Notes under the pieces: generated by a model | The model's input: the letters and a program-made list of their open reading frames with translations, nothing else | Told to the model about the DNA's origin: nothing | Databases searched by the model: none | In this document: positions 12,017-22,900 of the stretch, one piece after another | Position numbering within the stretch: position 1 is the first letter of the stretch | How the letters are laid out: each line of letters opens with the position of its first letter | Translations under genes and position numbers: made by a program | DNA from: Trichoplax sp. H2 | Lineage: Eukaryota; Placozoa; Uniplacotomia; Trichoplacea | NCBI GenBank assembly: GCA_003344405.1 | Contig: NOWV01000060.1 | Coordinates: 248,001-312,000 of the forward strand | Reading direction: 5' to 3' | Length of the DNA: 64,000 nt

Positions 12017-14428
12017 TTAAGAAGAAGGATTTTTCTTTTTCCTTAAAGCTCGAATTAGGCGCATCAAACCTTTCTTATCTTGAGGCCACCTAAAATATTT
12101 AAACATTCTACATATCTTGGGTATATATTCAGGCAAACCGTTGTCCATTAACATAAAAATAAATTTCTTATTACGCATACCATGAGCGTAAATATCATTC
12201 GTCATAATAGTGTCGGCTAGTCGTAAAGCCCTAATGTGGGTTAGATTGTACTCAAACGGTGAAGACTCGGGAGCATCTGCCATGGGGACTTCCTCACCAT
12301 CAAAGTCTCTATCACTCAAATAATTTTTATCAAAAACGAAGAATACCAAGTCCGCTTCTTCCATCTTGGATGCAATGAAAGCACAACAGTTTTCGGTATG
12401 AAATTCATCGGCCTTGTAAGGATCCATACAGCTCATACCGAATTCTTGACAAAGAGTCTTTGCAAGACTAGCTACATTTTCTTGATGTGTTTCACTGCGG
12501 TGGGAATAAATCATTAACGACCGCGTTCCAGGTGGACGTCGAACTGATGGTAACATAGGGACTGTCGATAGTAAAATAATAATTTATAAGTTTACCGTGT
12601 TATCATCGCCATTACATTAATATTAGCACTACTACTACGCAATTTTTTTCAGATTTCATTGAAGAAAATAACAAATTCTAACTCTATTTTTTAAGGTGAA
12701 TTTCAGCGTATAGTAGTTTATACTTTGCCGAGTGTTTAGTATGCATATCAGAAACAGAATCAGCATTTTGTAGCAATAAATTTGTAGTATTACACTGTCA
12801 ATTAGTGCGGTACATTGATGATATACAATTATTCATTATTCTAAGAATCCAATTTTACCTTGGACTGTTGGATACTGTACATTTTCCATCTCGGACTGTT
12901 CGTAAAGAGGTTGTAATGGAAGGTGGCCATGGTAAGGATGATTGCTAATATCTCGACTGGTGATAGGATTGCGTGCTGGTGCGAGCTCCGTTATGATCAT
13001 TTCTAAGTTCTGTTCTGATATAAGAATGTCTGATATTTCCTTGATCAATGTAGAGTCCGTCTAGAGTTCGATCAAAAAGTAAAGCAATTATTATTACCTT
13101 CGCATCAACAGCCAGTCAGTATTAATATGCCAAGAGACATTCAACTTAACGCCTATTTGCTAATTTGGATTTATACTGCAATTCAGGTAAGAGATTTGAA
13201 ATAATTTTAGTTTTAAATACACAAGTACAATCTCAAGGACTATTGGAATAGTGGCTGCATTATTGCTGTACTGGTGCGTTCAAGCCGTTTTACATTTATC
13301 CCCCCCCTCCCCCTCCCCGATATCACAAAAAGAACAAAACACCGCCCTGTCCATACTGTACACTGTACAGTATAGTCGTATACAGGTATTGATGTATCTT
13401 TTGGCTAATACTACGCGTATACTGTAGGTAGAAGCGTTATAACAAAATAACTAACATTCGTACTATCCTACAATGCGCATTAAATCGCTACTTTAAAAGT
13501 ACTTTGAACTGTTATTGAATACTTTGTGAACTTTATGATTAGGAACATTGTCATAACTGCTGTGGATCACTAACAGGGAATCTTATATAGACCACGGTGT
13601 GTTATCATCTTACTTCTCTCTATTCTATGTAGCGCTAATAAAATATTTAATAAAAGTTGAAAAATCCGATTCATTCAACTGGAGCAGATATCCAGTAGTC
13701 CATGGCTGATTTCTACGCGTGTACAAGTACACATCGCATCCAATGAATTGAAGATTCAATCACTTGCCCATAACAGAAGCTATCGGCGCATCCATCCATT
13801 CATGATACTGTAATCGTTCAATGACATGTTTCCAATGCCTTGGTGATTGTCAAGTAAATGACCAACCGTAGCATGATACTGGCCAAAAGCATACAGTATT
13901 GGTTATGAATAGTTACTACAGTAGTTTATTGAATCATCAACAATATCATACAATTAAAAGTGGTTGGGTGTGAGTTTGTTGATACGTTTCTACATTTCTC
14001 AATATTGAAGAATAAAGGTAAAACGTCGCCATTCGACTACTATAAGATCGGCACTAGCGTTACATACCCCTTAAACCACCTCTAACGATCAAGGCTAATT
14101 CTTGACGACCCATTCTTTCCAATACAGAAATGAATTCTTGTACAGTAAAATCGGGAAAACGTGCGAAATGTTCATTGAGCATTTTCAAGGTAATCGATGG
14201 ATGGCAGTTTGACAATCCATGTATATCGCTCTCACTAAATTTCAGTATGGAAGCCAGGATTTTCCAATTCTTGGTTAGGCTTGATCCATTATCGATATCC
14301 AGTTGTTTAGCAACCTCTTTCAAGATATCGAAAAATAAGTATCGCAAAGGAATTTTGGACGAATCGTAATTAGCGTGCGCAGGTTCGTTGGGTATCAAGC
14401 GCGACATGACGAGACTTGGGTCGGTCAT
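12017..14428 (-). CDS. death domain plus SEFIR/TIR-like domain adaptor (gene A)
   Basis: Three exons are recognised on the minus strand: 14428-14068, 13060-12859 and 12561-12017. Exon 1 encodes a death domain containing NWKILASIL, LSNCHPSITLKML and ISVLERMGRQELAL, as in MyD88. Exon 3 encodes a SEFIR/STIR-like fold: beta-strand SLMIYSHRSE, then MEEADLVFFVFDKNYLSD, then NKKFIFMLMDNGLPEY and FKYFRWPQD before the stop. ATG 14428 is the first methionine in the open frame. The strong donor after exon 1 (GTATGT at 14067) leaves phase 1 but exon 2 enters in phase 0, so a short exon between 13061 and 14067 is probably missing; exons 2 and 3 join in phase. Death domain plus TIR is the layout of MyD88, while SEFIR is typical of IL-17 receptors and Act1, so an innate-immunity signalling adaptor is inferred. 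It is paralogous to the divergent neighbour at 15885. Confidence 0.75.
13301..13318. repeat. C-rich low-complexity tract
   Basis: A C/T run (CCCCCCCTCCCCCTCCCC) between exons 1 and 2 of the minus-strand death-domain gene. It is followed within 40 bp by GTAC-type palindromes (13353-13375). No function can be assigned. Confidence 0.7.
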
Positions 14429-14529
14429 CGTTGAATTTTTCAACCACGTCCAAACAACTACGGTGAAGACGCTTGTGAATTGGCTGCGATACAAAATTGA
14501 AACAGAAATGGAAGTTGCCTTCTAGCTAC

Positions 14530-14555
14530 AGTTGTAGTAGTAGTAGTAGTAGTAG
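14530..14555. repeat. TAG trinucleotide microsatellite
   Basis: About eight TAG/GTA units just upstream of the minus-strand death-domain gene, at the left edge of the shared repeat-rich promoter interval. Likely length-polymorphic. Confidence 0.85.
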
Positions 14556-15196
14556 TATGAATGGATTACTGTCGTGTTGAGGAAGGGTTAACGGAATGAA
14601 AAATCAAGTAAAAAGACAGAGAAGTCTTTCAATGTTCATCGACACTGGCGGAATGGAAATTGTCAGGATTTTTTTTCAAGGCCCAATGGCCGATTGATTA
14701 CTCCTTTCCTTACAGTACACAATGTGTCTACAGTACACTGTGAAGTACACAATACTGTACAGTACAGTACTGTACTGTACGCTACTTCCGTGTTTAGGTC
14801 CATTACAGCGCCGGTACGGTACGGTATTGACGCCAGTCAAAAAGTATGCGGAAGTTGTCGCTTCAGTCTTTCCATTCAGACAGGCAGACAAGACAGCCGA
14901 AAGAAAGAAAGAAACAGGTTACAAACAAGATCGATGTCTGCTATACTCATAGTGTACACTATAGTGACTGTACACTGTCCAGTATCACTTAGTCAGGGTA
15001 AATGAGAAAACACAGAAGATAAATAACCGTATCATACGGATGATACGGTACAGTACATTGTACAGTATTTTGTACAGTACATGTACTGTACTGTACACGA
15101 CAGTACTGTAGTTAGTGAATCGACGCAGTAAATACCAAACACGCAAGACCAATACTGTAAACTGTACTGTACTGTACTGTACTGTACTGTACTGTA

Positions 15197-15800
15197 GTTC
15201 GTGAATCGACGCAGTAAATCACAAACTCACAAGACCAATACTGTAAACTGGATTATACGGCACTGCACTGATCATGCGCAAAGAATAAAAACATCTCCTT
15301 TCGATCGCCGATTCGTCCGATACAGAGTTAGTACGACACGACACAGTACATACCAAACACGCAAGACCAATACAATACTGTAAACTGTATCATACAGTAC
15401 TGTACTGTACTCTACTGTATGTACGGTACTCATAATGCGCAAAGAATAAAAACATCTCCTAGAAGACCAATACTGTAAACTGGATCATACTGCACTGTAC
15501 TGATCATGCGCAAAGAATAAAAACATCTCCTTTCGATGGCCGATTGGTCCGATACACAAAGTTAGTACGACACGACACAGTACTGTACAAGTGTACAGTA
15601 CATACCAAACACACAAGACCAATACAATACTGTAAACTGTATCATACAGTACTCTACTGTACTGATCATGCGCAAAGAATAAAAACGTCTCCTTGAAGAC
15701 CAATACTATAAACTGGATCATACTGCACTGTACTGATCATGCGCAAAGAATAAAAACATCTCCTTTCGATGGCCGATTGGTCCGATACACAGACTTAGTA
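15197..15800. repeat. ~233-bp higher-order tandem repeat
   Basis: The marker ATCATGCGCAAAGAATAAAA starts at 15271, 15503 and 15736, giving spacings of 232 and 233. Each marker is followed by CATCTCCTTTCGAT and a GTCCGATACA segment. A second, shorter block with the GCGCAAAGAATAAAAAC core recurs midway (about 15437 and 15668). Other shared words are CAAGACCAATA, GTAAACTG and TACTGTAC. The third copy ends about 85 bp before the ATG of the plus-strand gene. Confidence 0.85.
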
Positions 15801-15884
15801 TCGTATCGCGTTTTCCTATCGAAAATACCAACCGGTCTGGGCTGTGAAATTAGACAGTAGTATTGAACAGTCCATTTTTCCAAG

Positions 15885-17502
15885 ATGGCTTCAAGAAATC
15901 AAGGATTCGCCAATTATCCTGGCAGTCGTATTGGTAACCACTTATTAAGAGATCATCCAATGCTTATTCATTTGTTAGCGCATGATCTAGATGCATACAA
16001 TGTCGCTGTTAGTGATTGGCGCTCATTAGGAAGTCGGTTAGGACTGCCATTTGATGATATTATGTCCTACGAAAATTGCAAAAGTCCAACTACTGCTATG
16101 CTAAGTGAATTATCGGTGCGATATTCTATAACTATTATTGATGTGGTGCGTGCCTGTCACGGAATTCATGCCAGCAAGGCTTTACGTACCATATACGACT
16201 ATGAGGAAGAATTACAAGGTAAGTGCTACCTCCAATATACTACATGATGTACAGTACAACCCTTTGGCCAAAAAAAAAATACTTTCTATTATGAATTATT
16301 ATTATTATTTTCCAGCGTTCATTTGTCAAGTTCAGTTGAGTGAAATTTGTTGTTGATACAGAACGCGATACAATAGGACAGTATTACATGACATTGTTGA
16401 TAGGTTTATTTGCCTGATTGAATCGTTGGCTATTCCTTGTTCTTTCACACTGGTTAACATAATTTTCTCAAAGATTTCAAATTTTGCCCTTCCATTTTAT
16501 GAAATATCTCCGTTTACTCTACTTTTACTATTCATACGCGTATGTGTATTCATGACTCCACCATACCCTCTTCCTACCGTATCGGCGCCGTTGTCACGGA
16601 CTGTATACTTTCATTGTATATACAGTAGCAATCACTTGGAGTCATTAAAACACTTACCCATGAATGACTGGAAAAGCAAGTGGAATGATCGTACTTTCAT
16701 TAGCAACAGTTTCGCCAATTTACATCAAACGTTATCAATCGGGCGTAGAAATTGTACAAGCGAGACACTGCAGTATATATCACTACTGTATATACTAATG
16801 ATACTCGGGGTTAATGAGGTTATAAAGGAAAAACGTCCAAGTAAAAATAGAGATAATTGCAGCTGCGACCTTCGTATTTCGCTATTTTGAATCATACGGT
16901 ACAATCGACGGTGTGAATGGTGTGCTATAGTATTTGAATGTTCAACAACTGAAAAGGTTTATCTTTGTACTAATAAACGATTTCATTTTGCAGAACCTGT
17001 CAAACCTATTATTATCATCGTTTATACGTATGACTGTGAATCGCCTGCACTTGGATTGAAAAACAATATTTGTCGCCAAACACATGATCGTGTAGATGTT
17101 CGACCGTTGGTATACGATAACGGTTTTGCGCTTTATGACTCTAATCGAAGAATATGGGATATGGCTCAGACAATCATATTTATTTGTAGCGAAGAAAATC
17201 TCAAGCTTTACAGGGCTCATCACCCGTTGTATTACCTTTCTAAAATGCCTGCATCAAGCAATTCCGATTTACGTATACCTATGGACAACGAAATGCACAG
17301 AAATAAAGGTCGTAATCCGCGTTTTTCTTTTGTACTTTGCAACGGAGCATGTCCGCAAGATTTCATGGAAGTTTTTGGTGTCAGGCACTATATCTTTTAT
17401 TGGCAATCGGATACACTTATAAAAAACATTCATTCCATCGAAAACTATCAGGCCCCAGCAATAGGACCAATTGTGCAACCTAGACAAATACAAGATTTCT
17501 AG
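15885..17502 (+). CDS. death domain plus SEFIR/TIR-like domain adaptor (gene B)
   Basis: Two exons, 15885-16218 and 16994-17502, join in phase to give 280 aa. Exon 1 is a death domain (about residues 20-108) with SDWRSLGSRLGLPFDDI and HASKALRTIYDYEEELQ. Exon 2 starts with beta-strand KPIIIIVYTYD, followed by IWDMAQTIIFICSEE, NPRFSFVLCNG and HYIFYWQSD. These three segments line up in order with those of the minus-strand neighbour (for example NPRFSFVLCNG with NKKFIFMLMDNG, and YIFYWQSD with YFRWPQD), so I infer paralogy. The ATG has a good context (AAGATGG). An AATAAA at 17642 could serve polyadenylation. The likely role is a cytosolic adaptor pairing a death-domain upstream partner with a SEFIR partner; the partners are unknown. 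The SEFIR assignment is weaker than for gene A. Confidence 0.75.
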
Positions 17503-19912
17503 GACTATCGGTCTCTTATTACTATCATAATATAAATTTCAATTTATTTATGTGTTAACTAGATGTAAATTTCATGTGGGGTTTCTGCTAGTGTTGAATG
17601 ATTCTATAGCGGATATGTGAAAACATGGGCTTGTGTTTATCAATAAATCAATCCATGATATATCCTGGAATAACATTAGCAGAGCTCATGCTAGCAATCA
17701 GGATTGAAGACAGTAGTCTTGTAGCTACTGTATATGTCTTATTTGGTTACGCTAAAGTATCTGTGTAAAATCTTTTCATGCTGGTCAATGATGAATTGAT
17801 CATTTGATCACATATTCGCACGATCGTTATCGCCATTACGTCGAGATGGATGCGTAATCTTGAAACCTATATTTACTTTTACCGCTTTGAATGCAATTCT
17901 ATCGCTATATCATGTAGTTGTGTTCAATGAAGGTATATAATATCTACGTATATGTATTGGTGTACTATATTGACCTATGTAATGAATCACTAGCTACGAT
18001 ATACTTTGCGTTATTTCTCGCACTATCGTAGCACAAATTCGATCTAGAATAAAGTTGCTGCCATGAGGTGTAGTCAAAATTTGAGGGTGTTGTAAATCTT
18101 TTTCTATGGAATCATGCTAACTATATTCAGTTTCGTATTGTTGTATATATACATGTATACAGTAATGTGTTACAAAGGATTTCACAAATGTTATCATGTT
18201 TCTTTGAAGCTATCCATAGTCTGTCTATACACTCGTATAATTAATTAATAACTATACGCATTCACTTGACTACATTTTGAATACCACAAAGTGTTATTAC
18301 TGAAGAAAGTTGAGTATTCGTAGTCTTGCATGGTCAGATTACAAGCGACCAGGGTCATGAGTGTAGACGTGAAGGCCATTCTTGGCTTAGCAATCTAAAT
18401 GCAGTTTTTTTTTTTTGGGGGGGGGGGCTGTAGCTTTCTACACTCGTTGATTATTCAGCATTGGTTAACTTCAAGACGCTACAAAATATCTCAATCATAT
18501 AATGATATTATCATACAGAGTACTCTGTTATACACTGTACTGTGCTGTACAAGCCGGAGTAGTTGACCTAGTGTCCAGTATGCATAAACGTATTTTATTT
18601 ATTCCAGTATTTCTATTTGCTTTACCATGTTTCAACTGCATCAGAGACCAGTTGTTTCTAGTAATCCGCGATTATATCCATCATAGGGAATTACAGTCAT
18701 ATTTACTACTGCACTATTAGCAAATATTGTGCTGACTGCTGTAGTATCGTTGTAGTGCTTGGGTTTTACAACCCCTTCGGTTCGCAATCGTCTTACTCAA
18801 AATCCTTTCATCATCAACAATCATGAAATTACCTTATAAGTATAGCATAGTAGGCTATTCTATTTCTTAACATGTGATGGAGGGTTCGAAGAATCAGCGT
18901 CTGCGGGCTTCATAACCATTCACAGAAAATATGCAAGGGATTTTAATAAAGTTGATTACTTTATTGTAGATAGTAATGGAGGTACGATGCGGTAGTTACG
19001 GTAGATCAGCGTTGAAGCTGTCGTGAAGTAACGTGAGAAAGTACTCCTACTACGAGTAGTGCAACTGAACAACTCTGAGGCAGAAATCATCAGTATTTAT
19101 AGCATTAGAGAGAGAAAACATGCAGAGAACAGTATTGTAGAATTAGACACATCATAGATCATAAACAGGCTATATAATAGTCAATAATTGTAGGAAATAG
19201 CAAAGACTGTAGGTGCTATAAATAACTGAACATGACAAGTTATATTTGAGCATCGTTGAAATAGACTGTAGAGGTATCTATATTGGGAGCATAACAAAAT
19301 GTCTACTGTATATTTACGAGCATGTCTAAAAACTACAGTGAAACTAAATACACTACATAATGCTACCATACGTCAATTACTACTGTTATTAGCCGAAACT
19401 ACTATAATCGTTTATTAAATTGACTACTGTCCTAAACTATCAACGACTAGAAATGAGAAGTAATTTCTAGTAATATTTGTAGTAATCCATAGGCGAACTG
19501 TACGGTGTCCAACTTGTGTAAAACATATGTCGTGAATTGAGTGGTCATTAGCTTTATAATGTAGACATTTTACTGCAGATTACCAGACATTTGCAATTGG
19601 AGAAATCCGTCCCTTTTCCATCCCATCGATTTTTATACTGTACCCTACCAATAACTATGACAGTCACTGCCAAGTCATACTGTACTGTACGACCTGTGTT
19701 ATTACGGTACTCTCAACGTTCAGTACAGTGCTACAGTACAGCCTTACACTGTACAGTACTGTACAGTACTGTACAATATTGAAAGTCCCTCTTTCCGTAC
19801 CGTACCAAACCCAACGTTGAAGGCGTTGCCGATAGCGTCCTGTTTGAGGTTGGTTAACAGTGCGTACTTTCCGGCTTAGAGCCTTGTTAAAAGTTCAAGT
19901 TAATGGTGGAAA
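17503..19912. other. intergenic region before ANKS1-like gene
   Basis: I see no convincing exons in 2.4 kb. It contains a poly-T/poly-G junction at about 18406-18427, an inverted repeat at 19446-19471, and GTAC palindromes at 18530-18550 and 19677-19770, the latter 140 bp before the next gene. Confidence 0.55.
19446..19471. repeat. 9-bp inverted repeat
   Basis: ACTAGAAAT, an eight-base spacer, then ATTTCTAGT. The arms resemble those of the inverted repeat at 3390-3412, suggesting a small dispersed palindromic element. Confidence 0.65.
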
Positions 19913-19932
19913 ATGTTGTCGTTCAAAAATAA
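19903..19932 (+). CDS. short upstream ORF overlapping the ANKS1-like start
   Basis: ATG at 19903 opens a nine-codon frame (MVENVVVQK) ending in TAA at 19930-19932. It overlaps the downstream main start ATG (19913) in another frame. If the transcript begins upstream, this would lower initiation at the main ATG. Whether it is transcribed is unknown. Confidence 0.3.
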   Translation: MVENVVVQK

Positions 19933-22900
19933 AAATACTAAGGATTCATTATTGAAAGCTGCTCGCGAAAATGATGTCAAACGCTTTATCGAATTATTGG
20001 ATAAGCGATCTTTGAGGTAAATTCCATCCATGATCTTCATCATTGTCCATTTCAAAACATCATGGATATTGTTGTATGGTACTTGTATTACTATTTTGTC
20101 ATTGGATGTGTCGCAGTTTTATGCCGCAGATACGACATCGCCTTTCCATTCAAATGACTTTTCAATTTATACATAGGAATCAATCGTGATATTATTTGCT
20201 TTGAATAGATGATATTAGATTGGCAGAAAAGACATTGATTAACACTATAAATGGATTAATTAGTCGTGCGGTCGATCAATGGATAGCAAAAATGATTCAA
20301 ATGTTAATTTGATCTCAGGCTAGTGGTGACCAATCCCTACTGTACAGTGTACAGTAGAAGGACTAAATTACTGGGGTTGGTCAATACTGCCATGATGATA
20401 ATCTTTTCTAATTTCTACTTACTCTATTTTACAGTACATTACTATCAGTATAGGCATAGTATATAATAGAAAATAGTTCAACTTTCTCCATTACTTTCAA
20501 TCGCATGAATTACTTGTTTTCGTTGAAAGACTGTATTGGACTACTGCTTATATCACATACGCTACATTGATTATCGGCTTAACCTTCATAACGACAGCAA
20601 CATAACGTATATATATATACATACATATATGTACTGTAAGTGATGGAAGGGAACTACAGGACACTGAACAACATAGTACTCTGCAATGCTTGGAAATAGC
20701 CCCATAAACAAGATGATCCTTTCTTCAGAAATTTCAATTCTACTTATTTCATATCTTTACCCTAATAAAATTCATCAATTTGCCTGCGGGGGTTGTGACG
20801 TGAACGTAGACTGTAAAGTATCAATCTAAATAGCACAATTGATTGAAGAACGAATGGATTTTACATTTTTTTTTATTTTATATTCATCATTGGATGGTCG
20901 GGTTAGCTGCATGCCTGTAGTTATCTATTTTATTGCAGTTATTTTCTTGACTAAATTTGACCAAGTTTACTCTTTCTCTATCAACAATCAATATAGAGTA
21001 GCATGCATTACAAAGCAATAAATCATCATCTTATGACACTTGTTTTACGTCGTACGTTGAGCACAGCAGTGTTTTACTTCCGGCTTTACGAATGGATCAG
21101 TTAGATATCGATAGAATACGGTATATCGTATGTATAAGTTAATTGTTGACTTCCCTTTAATCATAGCATCATAACTTTTCTGTTACAGTAAGGAAGAGCT
21201 ACAAAAGTACTGGGGAATCAATGGCAATACACCTTTGCATCAAGCTGTTATTGAAAATAATTGGTAAGACAATTTCCTTGGAATAGAAAAAGTTTTACTT
21301 TCAAATGTTACGTAACATTGTGTTAAGTTATCGCAGGTGAAATTTTCATGCGCATTAACATGAACTTACGAGTTTCTCTAAATGTTGTGATACTCGTATT
21401 ACTTGCAGTCAGTAATTAAGAGTATACCGAAATTGAATATTATTATAAAATGAGAATATCATGAAATTAAAGTCCTGAACTCTGGCTCCAGAAAGTACGG
21501 TATAATGAGTACTTTACGCGTCGACACTGTGTATATGTCGAGCGAAATGGAACCGTAGATCAACTAGTACTGTACACAGTTGTAGATGATACCGAATTGT
21601 ACTCCAGAGCTACAATCTACTAAAAATATATAAATCGTTTACGATAATATCATCGAATAAATTCAGCTTTCGGCTATTAAAGATGAAGCATACTGCCGTT
21701 AATCTGCAACGATCCTTCCATTAAAAATCTTAGAGATTTTGTGTCTTACGCATTCAAATACGAATTATAATATAATAATCAGATAAAACTCCCACGCTGC
21801 ATTAATATACTATGCATGTATGTACAATACTGTACATTAATGTCCGATGCGCTAAAGGATTAAACAGTAAAGTGTTCTAATTTCAATATTCTAATAATTC
21901 GTCGATCTTAAATTACTTCCAGTAAGCACTGAAATAGTTGTTGGGTAAAAACTCTTTGTAGATCAAACAACAGCAATAAACCTGCAATTATATTACTTAT
22001 TAGTTAATTACTGTACATTTCGTACTTTGTTTATTTAACGGTTACTGTATCTAAAAACGATACAGTAGTACACATACTGCTACTAGTACGACTATCTTTA
22101 AAAGTTAATTAGTATCTTGCTAGATAGCACATCTTAGAAACTCGATCAATCTTCAATACAGTTTAACCTACAATATAGATATATTTATTCTTAACAGTGT
22201 AGCTGTTGAAATATTGCTCGCTAAACATTTTGAAGTAACGAAAGAAAACTCACAAGGTAAATGCAACTAGTAACTAATACACTATGATACAAACTTTCAT
22301 TGATAGCTATAGTAAATACATAATTGACTAGTTTGTGCGTGCATAAATTGTCCTTATAAAGCTTTATTCAATAAAATATTTAAATTACAAATAACATTGT
22401 TGGTTACTCTATTCATTAATGAATGATAAATGTTTGATAACAGTCATTGACTAAAGTAAGTGATGCCCGTAGTGGAAGCTACTCTGTTGCGGTGTTGTGC
22501 CCCGTTTATGCTTGTATTGAATCTACTAGTAATTAAAGTTAGAATGTTTTGCATTTCGTTGCGATATTAGTACAGCTGCAATGTACCTTGGTTATTAGGG
22601 GGAATTTCGTCATTTTAAATACATTTAATTGTACTGTGACTTATATTGCAATATAGGTTACTGTCCAATTCATTTGGCTGCACTATTTGGTCATGCTGAA
22701 GTTGCGGAAGCTGTAATCAAGGACGACCCATTACAAGTATCAGTGAAGGTAATGTTAGTTGTGTTATCTTGCAAGTTGCAACTGGATGTACCACAAAAAT
22801 AAATCAGCGTAACCCTTACTTTAGAATCAGTAAGATTATATTATAGTGATCTTTAGGCTCAATATAAATACAGTGTAAATAGTATATTTACTTTAAAATT

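Larger units (their letters stand above)
14429..15884. promoter_or_regulatory. shared divergent promoter interval, filled with repeats
   Basis: This 1.46-kb stretch separates the start codons of two head-to-head DD-SEFIR paralogues, so it must carry both promoters. Most of it is repetitive: GTACTGTAC palindromes at 14713-14790, 15049-15110 and 15160-15196, and a 233-bp higher-order repeat from about 15197. The few open frames here (14676-15005, 15201-15383, 15485-15721) are translations of these repeats and are not treated as genes. No TATA box could be picked out. Confidence 0.6.

Noticed and set aside
14676-15721. Several 60-103 codon frames in the DD-SEFIR promoter interval
   Set aside because: Repetitive translations in several frames and both strands over tandem repeats; typical artefacts.
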